Below are positions 26,906 to 36,432 of a stretch of 64,000 bases of DNA, piece by piece. The DNA comes from Eshraghiella crossota (GTDB lineage Bacteria > Bacillota > Clostridia > Lachnospirales > Lachnospiraceae). The translations under genes were made by a program, and so were the position numbers. The stretch covers positions 2,457,324 to 2,521,323 of the forward strand of contig NZ_CP102270.1 of the NCBI RefSeq assembly GCF_025148445.1, in the 5' to 3' direction. Position 1 is the first letter of the stretch. Each line of letters opens with the position of its first letter. Below the pieces are notes generated by a model. That model was given only the letters and a program-made list of their open reading frames with translations. It searched no databases and was not told where the DNA came from.

Positions 26906-26968
26906 CCGGGGCGGTTGCCCCGGCAGGAACTTTTCTCTTATTATAACACCAATCTTGTGAAATCACAA
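26906..26968 (-). promoter_or_regulatory. Right-end inward promoter, IME copy 2
   Basis: Copy of 15748-15810 with the TTGTGA/TCACAA palindrome over the -35. Confidence 0.7.
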
Positions 26969-27031
26969 TTTATTCTTGTAGCCTGCCGCTGATACCGTCT
27001 GGATTGTGCATTCCCTTTCTTTTTGTTCCCT

Positions 27032-27190
27032 TTAATTAGCCATGAACTGCTTCATTCCCTGTGACTTCGCACCGGGGTTGTCATTTCCGTAGCCTTCCAT
27101 AAGATTGATTGCTCCCCAGATTCCAAGTCCGGCTCCAAGGGCGATCACCAGAGTCTGTAAAGTTCCTACTGCGCTGTTAAAAAATGCCAT
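27032..27190 (-). pseudogene. maff2: maff2 gene B, 5' part (spacer 2)
   Basis: Exact second copy of the truncated 52-residue frame at 15874-16032, ended by the right terminus of IME copy 2. Confidence 0.88.
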
Positions 27191-27357
27191 AATATAAATC
27201 CTCCATAATTTTCATGATTTTCGGCTGTTATTCTTTTCTGCCGAATTTGATTAAAGTTTCTTCCGGACATTCAAAGAACCGGAAAGCACTTATGCCTCCG
27301 GTCCTGTGTCCTATCCATATTCAGTTGTCTTCCTGCGTGATCCTGCCACGCTGGCTC

Positions 27358-27423
27358 TTAGAAAAGACCTGAAAGCAACGGCACAAGTGTGGTACCGATA
27401 AGGGCTACACCGCCTCCTGCCAT
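27358..27423 (-). pseudogene. maff2: maff2 gene A, 3' fragment (spacer 2)
   Basis: Exact second copy of 16200-16265; abuts the left end of IME copy 3. Confidence 0.85.
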
Positions 27424-27527
27424 AAGCTGTTTTATCCCCAATTAGGTGTAAAATTCTGCTCGATGGCGGGCGGCGGCGTACAAAAATCTATATGGTGTTT
27501 TTAAGAGAACCATCCAGGCGGGACAGG

Positions 27528-29198
27528 TCAGGCAGTGACCTGTTCCACCTCCGGGATGGGTTTGAGATTAAAATGAATTTCGATAGAAATGTGTCTTGTT
27601 TTATCTTCGTCAATGCGCTCATGCACGACGATTTCTTTGATTAAGCGGTTAAGGGTGGCTGCATCCAGCTCTGTGATGTTGGCGTATTCCTGAATGGCTT
27701 CCACCCATTGTTTTGCATCATTGGCAAGCTGGACTTCATCGGACAGCCGCTTTCTGCCCTCGGACACTTTTGTTTTAAGCTCCGTCTGCTCGGTCTGCGT
27801 CTTTTCCAGCATGGTGTTGAAGTTCTGCTCACTGATACGCCCTGCAATCATATCCTCATAAAGCCGCATTACCATTTTGTCCAGAACCTCAATCCGTTCC
27901 TCGTCCCTTGTAAGGGAGCGTTCCATTGCTTCCCGCTGTTCCCGCTGCTCGGCTTCACAGGTATTGGTCAGGCGGTCGGCAACCGCTTCTCCGTCCATCA
28001 GGGCAGCTCTGGCACATTCCCGGATTTTCCGCAGCACATGACTGTAAAGGGTGTCATAATCAATCCGGTGCTGGGTGCAGTGGTTCTTTCCAAAGGCATT
28101 GTAGGTCTTGCAGGAGTAAATCCGCTGGGGATGTTTTGCGTTTGTGTAGCGTATCGTCAGCGACTTCCCACACTCGCCGCATTTTATCAGTCCGGCAAAC
28201 AGGCTGATTTCATTGGTCTGCCCCGGACGCTGGCGGGATTTCAGCTTGTTCTGCACAATATCAAAGCTCATGCGGTCAATCAGCGGTTCGTGCTGTCCCT
28301 CAACCACAACCCAGTCCTCCGGTTTCTTTTCCCCAATCGTGCCGATTTTGAAGCGGTAGTCTTTTTTCTGGGAAGCAATCGCCCCGGTGTAGACGGGATT
28401 CATCAAAAGGTCTTTGATAACGGAGAAGTCCCACATATACCGCCCGTTTTCCGGGTCTTTCTTTTCCCATTTGGTGCGGGTATTGCGAAGCCCCCGTTCC
28501 CGGTTCCACCATGTGGGGCAGGGGATTTTTTCTTCCTCCAGCCGTCTGCGGATATAGTTCGGACCATGACCGTTTAGGGCATATCCGAAAATCAGCCGCA
28601 CAATCGGGGCGGTTTCCTCGTCAATGAGCAGATGGTTTTTGTCCTCCGGGTCTTTCCGATACCCAAACGGGGCAAGACACCCGGTAAACTGTCCTTTCTG
28701 CGCTTTCAGAAGATAAGAGGAATGGACTTTCTTGGAAATATCCTTGCTGTACATCTCGTTCAGGATATTCTTGAACGGGGCAATGTCGTTGTTATCCCGT
28801 AAGGTGTCGATACCGTCATTCATGGCGATATAGCGCACCCCGTTTCTTGGGAAAAAGTCCTCAATCAAATGCCCGGTTTGCAGATAGTTACGCCCCAGTC
28901 GGCTGAGGTCTTTCGTGATAACAAGGTTGATTTGCCTGCGCTCAATGGATCTCAACATTCTCTGTAAATCAGGACGCTCCATATTAAGACCTGTGAAGCC
29001 ATCGTCCTGATAGACTGCCACAACCTCCCATCCCTGCTTTTCGCAGTATTTTTCCAGCATATCACGCTGGTTTGCGATACTGGCACTTTCGCCTTGCAGG
29101 TCATCGTCCTTTGACAGTCTGCAATAGACCGCTGCACGATAGCCCCCGGCAAGTGCCGAACCGATTGTTCTGTATTCCATTTCGTTCATCATAGCCAT
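27528..29198 (-). CDS. Large serine recombinase, IME copy 3
   Basis: Third identical copy of the 556-residue recombinase (see 5212-6882). Confidence 0.95.
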   Translation of the reverse strand: MAMMNEMEYRTIGSALAGGYRAAVYCRLSKDDDLQGESASIANQRDMLEKYCEKQGWEVVAVYQDDGFTGLNMERPDLQRMLRSIERRQINLVITKDLSRLGRNYLQTGHLIEDFFPRNGVRYIAMNDGIDTLRDNNDIAPFKNILNEMYSKDISKKVHSSYLLKAQKGQFTGCLAPFGYRKDPEDKNHLLIDEETAPIVRLIFGYALNGHGPNYIRRRLEEEKIPCPTWWNRERGLRNTRTKWEKKDPENGRYMWDFSVIKDLLMNPVYTGAIASQKKDYRFKIGTIGEKKPEDWVVVEGQHEPLIDRMSFDIVQNKLKSRQRPGQTNEISLFAGLIKCGECGKSLTIRYTNAKHPQRIYSCKTYNAFGKNHCTQHRIDYDTLYSHVLRKIRECARAALMDGEAVADRLTNTCEAEQREQREAMERSLTRDEERIEVLDKMVMRLYEDMIAGRISEQNFNTMLEKTQTEQTELKTKVSEGRKRLSDEVQLANDAKQWVEAIQEYANITELDAATLNRLIKEIVVHERIDEDKTRHISIEIHFNLKPIPEVEQVTA

Positions 29199-29396
29199 TT
29201 ACCCACACAATCCAGACGGTATCCGGCTCTTTTGAACCTCATCTTCATTATACTTCAATTCTTTCTTTTTAGCAAGATATTCTTTTGTATTTGTCTTGCC
29301 GTATTTCTGGGAAATCAGGCTGACGAACACATCGGTGGCGTCCAGCTCCCCGTCAAATACAGTGGTCACATGAATCTCTGTTTTGTTTTTTGCCAT
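29199..29396 (-). CDS. Small recombinase-coupled protein, IME copy 3
   Basis: Third copy of the 65-residue protein at 6883-7080. Confidence 0.7.
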   Translation of the reverse strand: MAKNKTEIHVTTVFDGELDATDVFVSLISQKYGKTNTKEYLAKKKELKYNEDEVQKSRIPSGLCG

Positions 29397-29440
29397 AGGC
29401 AGTTATCCTCCATACATGAAAATAGCCAGACAGAGGGTGT

Positions 29441-29628
29441 CGGCAACGAAGTCCGGCAACGGGCTTCAAAAGACCTTGCAAACAATCTCAATCTGGCGGT
29501 GGTTACTATTTATACTTTTCTTTTATTTTTCTGTTGTTTTGGTTGTCATAGGGGAGAAAAGCCCGCAGTTATGGGTTTTTCCCCGGCAACCGGCTCGGCA
29601 ACGGGATAGCAACGAAGTCGGCAACGGG
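29441..29628. repeat. CGGCAACG iteron-like cluster, IME copy 3
   Basis: Third copy of the repeats at 7125-7312. Confidence 0.5.
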
Positions 29629-29637
29629 CTGTCATTT

Positions 29638-31032
29638 TCAGAATGGAAGCTCCATCTGCTCCGTGACCTCCACAAAACCGTCCATAGATTTTTCGGGCGG
29701 GTTGTCGGTGTCCGTTGCCGGGATTTCACGCTCCCAGCCCTTTTGTCTGCCATATTCCGCAAACATTCTTGGATTGGAAAAGTAGTTCCACCCGGTAATG
29801 CACTGGTTCATTATCTCGTTGATTTCCCGGATTTCCCATTGCTTCGGCTCGTCAAAGGTGTGATTTAAGGCTTCCTTGTAGAGCTGCTTGGAACAGACCG
29901 TTTCCCCGGTGTACTTATCAAGGTAAGCCTGTATCATCCCGGCTTTGGTGTCCTCCGGCATAAAATCCCGCTGGTGTTCTTTGAGATACCGCTGCATGGC
30001 TGGGCTGAATGACAGCTTGTACCTGCCGCTTCGGTAAATCTCCATTGCTTCCGCCCACATCTGGCTGATATAGGCTCTGGAAGCGGCTTCGTCCTCCAAA
30101 ATGTGAACCTCGGCTTGCTCCGGGTACACCATGACCGGGATAAATCGGCGGTTGCCGGAACGGTCAAGGGGGAGAAAGTCAAGGGCGTTGGAAGTACCGC
30201 CGAACACGCACTGACGGGGACGGTCTGCCGGGTGGGTTTCATAGGGTATCTTATAAACCTCTTTCTGTCGGCTTAGAAAAGACTTGATTTCCTCAATGCT
30301 CTTGGCATTGGCGGTTGCCATCATTTCCGACATTTCAATTATCCAGTGACCTTGCAGCTTGCGGTACACGTTATCATCGTCCAGCTTCCGCAAATCATCG
30401 GAAAACCACTCGTCCCGGACTGCCAGCAGACGGAAGAAGGTGGACTTGCCAGCCCCCTGACCGCCTACCAGACACAGCATGATTTCAAACTTGCTTCCGG
30501 GCTTAAATGCCCTTGTAATCGCCCCCAAAAGAAACAGCTTTAGGGCTTCATAGGTGTAATCGTCCACATCCGCCCCCAGAAAGTGCCGCAGACAGAAGCG
30601 GATGCGCTCCGTCCCGTCCCATGCAAGGCTGTTCAGAAAATCCCGGATGGGGTGGTACTTATTCTCATTCGCCACAATCCCGATGGCGGTTTCAATCTTT
30701 TTCTCACTGGTCAGCCCGTAGGTTTCCTCCAGATAGAGAAGCAGATACTTCATGTCTGTATCGGTCAGGGCTGTGCTTTCTCTGTGAAAACCGATGGGCT
30801 TTATGATGTCCTTTCGGTCGGTCAGGATGTTATAGGCGATTGCCCCGGCAAGCACCGGGTCACGCTGGAATACGGTCAGGCAGTTCCGTATGCTCTGGCG
30901 GACACCGCCTTTCTCGGTGGTTTCCAGAGTTGCCTTTACTTCCTCAACGCTCTGGGGCGGCTGCATGGCGTTCATGGTGTTTTTTAGTTCTTGCTGCGTC
31001 TGCGGCGGCAAGCTCTGCCATTCGCTGTTCAA
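29638..31032 (-). CDS. VirE/VapE-family helicase, IME copy 3
   Basis: Third copy of 7322-8716. Confidence 0.9.
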   Translation of the reverse strand: MNSEWQSLPPQTQQELKNTMNAMQPPQSVEEVKATLETTEKGGVRQSIRNCLTVFQRDPVLAGAIAYNILTDRKDIIKPIGFHRESTALTDTDMKYLLLYLEETYGLTSEKKIETAIGIVANENKYHPIRDFLNSLAWDGTERIRFCLRHFLGADVDDYTYEALKLFLLGAITRAFKPGSKFEIMLCLVGGQGAGKSTFFRLLAVRDEWFSDDLRKLDDDNVYRKLQGHWIIEMSEMMATANAKSIEEIKSFLSRQKEVYKIPYETHPADRPRQCVFGGTSNALDFLPLDRSGNRRFIPVMVYPEQAEVHILEDEAASRAYISQMWAEAMEIYRSGRYKLSFSPAMQRYLKEHQRDFMPEDTKAGMIQAYLDKYTGETVCSKQLYKEALNHTFDEPKQWEIREINEIMNQCITGWNYFSNPRMFAEYGRQKGWEREIPATDTDNPPEKSMDGFVEVTEQMELPF

Positions 31033-31588
31033 GCTGTATCACATCCTTTCCATGTTCCGTAATCAGTGAAGCGATTTCCTCCGTATCCCCAAACAGCAGC
31101 ACATCCAGCAGATATTCCACATGGGCTTGCTTCTGCAAGGCTTCCACGAACCGGGGATGAAACGCTTCCTCCGGGGAGTGCGGGGCATAGTCGGTTTTCC
31201 ATACCCGTAAGAGGTGTAGATAATCGGCAAGGACACGGAAGCAATGTGCCTTTGCTTCCCGGAACTGTTCTTCCGGGGATTTCTGCCGGGGCTTGGGCTT
31301 CCTTGCCCTGCCCGGTGGCTTCCAGTCCTCATAGGCAAGCCCGAAGTCACTCGCCAACTGTGCGGCGGCTTCCTTTTTCCCCAGCCCGTACAGGGCAGCT
31401 ACAAAATCAATCACATCCCCATCTGCACCACATCCGAAGCAGTGGAAACGCTTGTCCAGCTTCATGCTGGGGGTCTTATCGTTGTGGAACGGGCAGCAAG
31501 CCATCCCGTTTCTGTTTACCCGGATTCCGTAATGCTCCGCAGCCTGTCTTGTCGTAACGGACTGCTTCACAGCTTCAAATACATTCAA
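30944..31588 (-). CDS. CHC2 primase, IME copy 3
   Basis: Third copy of 8628-9272. Confidence 0.85.
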   Translation of the reverse strand: MNVFEAVKQSVTTRQAAEHYGIRVNRNGMACCPFHNDKTPSMKLDKRFHCFGCGADGDVIDFVAALYGLGKKEAAAQLASDFGLAYEDWKPPGRARKPKPRQKSPEEQFREAKAHCFRVLADYLHLLRVWKTDYAPHSPEEAFHPRFVEALQKQAHVEYLLDVLLFGDTEEIASLITEHGKDVIQLEQRMAELAAADAARTKKHHERHAAAPER

Positions 31589-31600
31589 ATCAATTCCTCC

Positions 31601-31652
31601 TTGTAAAAAAGAAAAGGCACTTATCATTCTCAATCTGAAAATGGCAAGTGCC
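31601..31652 (-). terminator. Terminator-like hairpin before primase, IME copy 3
   Basis: Third copy of the hairpin at 9285-9336. Confidence 0.6.
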
Positions 31653-31654
31653 TG

Positions 31655-33229
31655 TTAAAGTTCCATATCCTGTTGTTTGTGTTTCGTCTGCGCCGGGGCG
31701 TTTTTCTGTGCTCTCTTCTCGTCAGCCTTATCCTGCAAGACTTCTTTGAGGGGCTGCTTCTTGGGCGGCTCTTTGCTTTCCTCTGTGCCGGGTGTGGCTT
31801 TCCGTACCCAGTAGCGGATGTCCCACAGCTTCTTCAAATCTTCCTGCACCTCGGTCAACGGTACTTTCAAGTCTGCGATTTCGTCCACAAGCTTCGCCTG
31901 TTCCTGCAAAAGCTCCTTTTTCGTGCTGTCCTTATCGTCCGGGTGCTTGGCAAGGTAGGCACTGGCTTTCTCAAACCGGGCAACCTCCGGGTGTTCCAGC
32001 TTGAATTTTTCCTTAGTTTTCTTGAAAAATATCTTCTGGTATTTCTCATAAACGGGCTTACATTCCTTACAGTCCGTCCGGGCGGCAAGGATAGCGTCAA
32101 TCACGTTGCTGCGGGTTTCCTTTGGCTTCATCTGCTTTCGGTAGTCGGCGGCAGATTTCCCGGACGTTTCTATAAAGTTTTCCAAATCCTCCACGGTGGA
32201 AAGTCCCTTTCTCTGGAGATAGGACAGGGCTTCGCTGACTGCCTTTAAGTCTTTGGAAGTCCCCCGGCTTTGTCCCGCCCGTGTCCAGCTGCTCCGTTCT
32301 GCCTTTCGTATCTCCATATACTTCATCAGCAGATTGGGAAGAAAGACCGCTTCCTCCGCAGCTTTTTGGGCAAGCAGTTCATTCCGCTTTTCGCTAAGCT
32401 CCGCAATCCAGCCTTTGAGATTTTTAATAAGCTGCCGGATGGACTTCATCAAACTATTGGCGGCTTTGATTTCTCGGTTCAGGTTGCCGATGTTCGTCTG
32501 AATCCCACGCTTTTCCATCTGCCGGACAGCAGCCCCTTCATGGACGGTAGGGATAATATCAAGCCCCTGTCTTTCGTAAGAACGGAGATCTACTCGTTCC
32601 GGGCGGTTGTTGGCTTCCAGATAGTGGTTTTGGATGACCTCCCATTCATGCCGCCAGATTTCGCCATATTTGCGGTCGTTCCAGTCAACCGTATCTTCCT
32701 TGTGGCTTTTCCACCTGCCGGACGGGAGCTTGATTCGTTCCCCGTTCTTATCAAGTTCATAGACCTTGCGGCTCTTGGGAAGCCATTTCCCACGCTCATC
32801 CATTGCCCGCATGGTCAGCATGACATGGGCGTGTGGGTTTCCGTCCCCTTTGTCATGGATGGCAAAATCCACGCACATTCCTTTGGAAACAAACTGCTGG
32901 CGGCAGAAATCCCGTACAAGGGCGGCGTACTGGTCGGGCGGTATCTCTCTGGGAATGGAAAGCACCCACCGCCTTGCAAGCTGGGAGTTCCATTGCTTCT
33001 CAACAGCTTCGGCAGCGTTCCAGAGGGTGTTGCGGTCTGTGTACTCCTGGGGAGCGTTTGCCGGGAGCAGGATTTCATTGTGGACGATACCACGCTTTTC
33101 CGGGTAGTGTTTTACTTCCTGGTCATATTCACAGAACAGCTTTTCGCCGCTCTGGTAAGCAGCGGCGGCAACCGCAGACTGGCGGTGGCTGCGCTGCACA
33201 ATAGAGATTTCGTTGTGTGGACAGGGCAT
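31655..33229 (-). CDS. mobA: MobA/MobL relaxase, IME copy 3
   Basis: Third copy of 9339-10913, catalytic residues intact. Confidence 0.92.
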   Translation of the reverse strand: MPCPHNEISIVQRSHRQSAVAAAAYQSGEKLFCEYDQEVKHYPEKRGIVHNEILLPANAPQEYTDRNTLWNAAEAVEKQWNSQLARRWVLSIPREIPPDQYAALVRDFCRQQFVSKGMCVDFAIHDKGDGNPHAHVMLTMRAMDERGKWLPKSRKVYELDKNGERIKLPSGRWKSHKEDTVDWNDRKYGEIWRHEWEVIQNHYLEANNRPERVDLRSYERQGLDIIPTVHEGAAVRQMEKRGIQTNIGNLNREIKAANSLMKSIRQLIKNLKGWIAELSEKRNELLAQKAAEEAVFLPNLLMKYMEIRKAERSSWTRAGQSRGTSKDLKAVSEALSYLQRKGLSTVEDLENFIETSGKSAADYRKQMKPKETRSNVIDAILAARTDCKECKPVYEKYQKIFFKKTKEKFKLEHPEVARFEKASAYLAKHPDDKDSTKKELLQEQAKLVDEIADLKVPLTEVQEDLKKLWDIRYWVRKATPGTEESKEPPKKQPLKEVLQDKADEKRAQKNAPAQTKHKQQDMEL

Positions 33230-33260
33230 TTTGTGTTCCTCCTTTCCGTTTTTGGACATA

Positions 33261-33293
33261 GAAAAAGCAGGATACCTTTTCAGATTTCCTGCT
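33261..33293 (-). terminator. Terminator hairpin before relaxase, IME copy 3
   Basis: Third copy of the hairpin at 10945-10977. Confidence 0.7.
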
Positions 33294-33332
33294 TGTTGTG
33301 CCGCTGGGGGCGGCGGGTATTTAGTAATACAT

Positions 33333-33749
33333 TTACATAGTTTTGTGCAAGTACCAAAGTCGCACAATAAATACAATTTGTCCAATAGCATAAGCCCCAA
33401 TAATAGTGAAACATGGGACTACTGTCATATATCCGGTGAAAATCAAAGCAAAAATAGAAACAGCAATCGTAACATTCATTACCTTGAAGCCACTTGCCAT
33501 AGCAGCATTACTAAGCGAAATATTTCTCTCGTCATTTTCCTCTATTTCCATTTCTTTGGTTTTCTTAACGAACAAGTCGCACACACCAGATACAATCAGC
33601 AAAATTCCAATGAGAGATGTACCTACTACTATTAAGTCGGGACGTGGCACAGGTATTATTTCATGTACTCCCAAACCGTATGTTAGCAATCCTCCCAGTA
33701 GAATAATCATTCCTGTAACTGTCATTAAAATCAACAACCTTTTTTTCAT
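33333..33749 (-). CDS. Four-helix membrane protein, IME copy 3
   Basis: Third copy of 11017-11433. Confidence 0.8.
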   Translation of the reverse strand: MKKRLLILMTVTGMIILLGGLLTYGLGVHEIIPVPRPDLIVVGTSLIGILLIVSGVCDLFVKKTKEMEIEENDERNISLSNAAMASGFKVMNVTIAVSIFALIFTGYMTVVPCFTIIGAYAIGQIVFIVRLWYLHKTM

Positions 33750-33751
33750 AA

Positions 33752-33949
33752 TCAATCCTCCTCGTAAATAAAAATTTCTTCAATACTCATGTTGAAATAT
33801 CTGGCAATCTTAAATGCCAACTGAATAGATGGGTTATAGCGTCCGTTTTCCAAAGAGCCGATGGTCTGTCGTGATACTTCCAATGCATTTGCTAAATCTT
33901 CTTGCTTTATGCCTCGTTGCTTTCGTAATTCTTCCAGGCGATTTTTCAT
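33752..33949 (-). CDS. Small XRE repressor, IME copy 3
   Basis: Third copy of 11436-11633. Confidence 0.9.
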   Translation of the reverse strand: MKNRLEELRKQRGIKQEDLANALEVSRQTIGSLENGRYNPSIQLAFKIARYFNMSIEEIFIYEED

Positions 33950-33965
33950 GTCATCCTCCTCTCTT

Positions 33966-34031
33966 ATGGAAAGTTAACTTTCCATGCTTCCATTATATCA
34001 CATAGTTCTTTTATGTCAAGTTAGCTTTCCA
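33966..34031 (-). promoter_or_regulatory. Promoter and operators of XRE cassette, IME copy 3
   Basis: Third copy of 11650-11715. Confidence 0.8.
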
Positions 34032-34220
34032 TTTGCATTATATTTTATGAAACTTATCGGCTGGGAACAGCTTGCAACGCAAGGTGTCCCCAGATGGCAA
34101 GTCCACAAAAGGGTAGCTGGCGGCAGCCAGCGCAGGGGAAGCGTAGCGTCCCCTGTATGATTTGGAGCAGACCTTGACTGCGGAAAATCACAGCCCTCCG
34201 GCAAGGAGCCTTCGGAGAAC

Positions 34221-34274
34221 GCAATGCACCAACCTCTGGGTGGTGTATAATTGCGCCCTTAGTAAACTAAGGGG
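34221..34274. other. oriT: Putative oriT, IME copy 3
   Basis: Third copy of the oriT-like site at 11905-11958. Confidence 0.65.
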
Positions 34275-34563
34275 TTTCCGGCTTCTCCCGTTCCAGCAGT
34301 TTTTTCAATAGTTCCTGCGTGTCCTGCCTGTGAAAAATGAGTTTCAACAACAGCATGACATCATCATCTGTCAGGCGTTCCGGCTCTTGCAGAAAACTTT
34401 CCAGCATACCGCCACGGGTACAGAGCCGGTGCGTTCGTTCCTTTCGGGTAAGCTGCTTTAACTGGTACTGCAATGCCTTTTCATCATTGATGGCTTTCCG
34501 CAGTTTCTTTTCGCTTTTCTCCAGCTCCCAGTTGAGTTTTTCCAGCTTTGAGGTCTCAGGCAA
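34267..34563 (-). CDS. DUF3847 protein, IME copy 3
   Basis: Third copy of 11951-12247. Confidence 0.75.
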   Translation of the reverse strand: MPETSKLEKLNWELEKSEKKLRKAINDEKALQYQLKQLTRKERTHRLCTRGGMLESFLQEPERLTDDDVMLLLKLIFHRQDTQELLKKLLEREKPETP

Positions 34564-34897
34564 GGGCAGCGTCCTCCTTTCCCGGTATCAGTACATAAAT
34601 CCGGTTTGGTTCTCCCACGCCCTGACGCACCCGCATGATAAGCCCAGCGGTTTCCAGTTCATTCAGAGAACGCTTGACCGTCATGGAGTTGCGGGACAGG
34701 ACTGTAGCAATGGCTGTGACAGGGAAGCAGACAAACAGGATTCCGTTTTCGTCCTCCTGCCCTTTGGATAGCATAGCGTCCAGCATCCGGCAGTACATGA
34801 CCTTTGCGGTGCTGCTGACTGGAAATCCTGTCAACGCTATGGGAAATGGCATACACGGCGGCAATGGTGTGTCTATCGTCATAAATTCAAAATTCAT
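34556..34897 (-). CDS. Winged-helix RepA-like protein, IME copy 3
   Basis: Third copy of 12240-12581. Confidence 0.75.
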   Translation of the reverse strand: MNFEFMTIDTPLPPCMPFPIALTGFPVSSTAKVMYCRMLDAMLSKGQEDENGILFVCFPVTAIATVLSRNSMTVKRSLNELETAGLIMRVRQGVGEPNRIYVLIPGKEDAALA

Positions 34898-35082
34898 TCG
34901 GTGTGTTCCTCCTTTTTCTTTGCTCGTTTGGATAAATAACGGGGGCAGTCAACCACAACCGCCCGGAAGCTCTGCCTGCACCCATGCTGGCATTTCCGGC
35001 ATAATTCGTTGTAAGTGACACGCCCCCGGTCATTGAGGTAAAAGGAAAGCTCATGCTTCCTCTTTTTGCTCATTCTCGGCAT
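34894..35082 (-). CDS. Small Cys-rich basic protein, IME copy 3
   Basis: Third copy of 12578-12766. Confidence 0.65.
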   Translation of the reverse strand: MPRMSKKRKHELSFYLNDRGRVTYNELCRKCQHGCRQSFRAVVVDCPRYLSKRAKKKEEHTE

Positions 35083-35488
35083 ATTGCGCTTCCTCCCGTT
35101 TTTGTGTATGGTTTCGGGGCGATTTTCGGCAAAATTACGGTCATAGAGCCGCTTAAAATCTCCCGAAGTATCAGCGATAGGGTAGACTATCCCCCTATCA
35201 GATTGTCGTGTTTCGGTATCATTTCGGTGTCAGTTCGCCAGTTCTCCCCGGTGTCGTTCCTCCCCTGAATCTCACAGCGGCGTATCGCTCCCTTTGGTAC
35301 GCTCGTTTCGGTCAGGGTTCCTCCATATCCCTGCCAAAAGTCATGGCGCTACATCGCCGGGGAAGCATATCCCACACAGGCTGGTCATTCGATTGGAATA
35401 ATCCATCGATGAACTACCTGTATCATAGAACATTTTTGTGCCCTGTGCCGTATATCCACAAAGTAGGAATCAGGGGGAAAATCAGAAA

Positions 35489-35518
35489 TTTCCACGATTG
35501 CGGAAAGTGTGATATAAT
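35489..35518 (+). promoter_or_regulatory. Promoter of plus-strand XRE gene, IME copy 3
   Basis: Third copy of 13173-13202. Confidence 0.55.
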
Positions 35519-35564
35519 CCAGTTAAACGGCAGAAATAAAACCACCGGAAAGGAGCGTGCGCCC

Positions 35565-36371
35565 ATGAAAGTTGCAACAAGCATACAGGAACGCCTTTGG
35601 GAACTCCGCAAAGACAAAGGCTTAAATCTGGAAGAACTATCAAAGCTGACGGGCATTTCTAAATCAGCCCTTGGCAGTTATGAAAAAGAGGATTATAAGG
35701 AAATCAATCATGGCAACCTTATCACGCTGGCAGACTTCTATGGGGTTTCCGTCGATTATCTGCTGTGCCGGACAGAGAACAGGGAGCAGATCAACACGCC
35801 ACTGACGGAGCTGCATTTGAACGATGAGATGGTGGCACTGCTGAAAAGCGGTCGGATTAACAACCGTCTGCTCTGCGAACTTGCCACCCATAAGGACTTT
35901 ATCAAGTTTCTTGCGGACATTGAGATTTATGTGGACGGGATTGCCACCATGCAAATCCAAAATCTCAACTCCCTTGTTGATACCGTCCGGCATGAAATTA
36001 TTGAACGGTATCGCCCCGGCGAAGATGACCCGCATTTGAAGGTGCTGCAAGCCGCACATATCAGTGATGATGAGTATTTCAGTCACATGGTTCTGGATGA
36101 CCTCAACCTGATTATCCGGGATATTCGGGAATTCCACAAAAAGGACAGCGAGAGTGCGCCCCAAACTACCGTTGCCGATGAACTGAAAGAAAATCTGGAA
36201 GCGGTCGAAAATTTCAAGGGCAGTCGAGATGAAAAACTGGTTATCCTTTACTGCAAGCAGCTTGGTATCAACTATAAAAACCTGTCAGAAGAAGAATTTC
36301 GCTGGTTCATTCGTATTCTCAAAAAATCAAAGAAAATGGGAACGCCTATCAGCCAGAGGAAAAAACGGTAA
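35565..36371 (+). CDS. XRE-family regulator, IME copy 3
   Basis: Third copy of 13249-14055. Confidence 0.85.
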   Translation: MKVATSIQERLWELRKDKGLNLEELSKLTGISKSALGSYEKEDYKEINHGNLITLADFYGVSVDYLLCRTENREQINTPLTELHLNDEMVALLKSGRINNRLLCELATHKDFIKFLADIEIYVDGIATMQIQNLNSLVDTVRHEIIERYRPGEDDPHLKVLQAAHISDDEYFSHMVLDDLNLIIRDIREFHKKDSESAPQTTVADELKENLEAVENFKGSRDEKLVILYCKQLGINYKNLSEEEFRWFIRILKKSKKMGTPISQRKKR

Positions 36372-36374
36372 AGG

Positions 36375-36420
36375 AAAACCGCTGTTGCATGGTTTGTTGG
36401 ATTCCATGTAGCAGCGGTTT
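36375..36420 (+). terminator. Terminator after plus-strand XRE gene, IME copy 3
   Basis: Third copy of 14059-14104. Confidence 0.75.
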
Positions 36421-36432
36421 GTGCTGTGGTTA

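Larger units (their letters stand above)
16261..27038. mobile_element. IME copy 2
   Basis: Second tandem copy of the element at 5103-15880, same gene content and boundaries, flanked on both sides by identical 380-bp spacers. Excision by its recombinase would join the maff2 5' part in the right spacer to the 3' part in the left spacer and so restore a hybrid maff2 gene. Confidence 0.88.
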
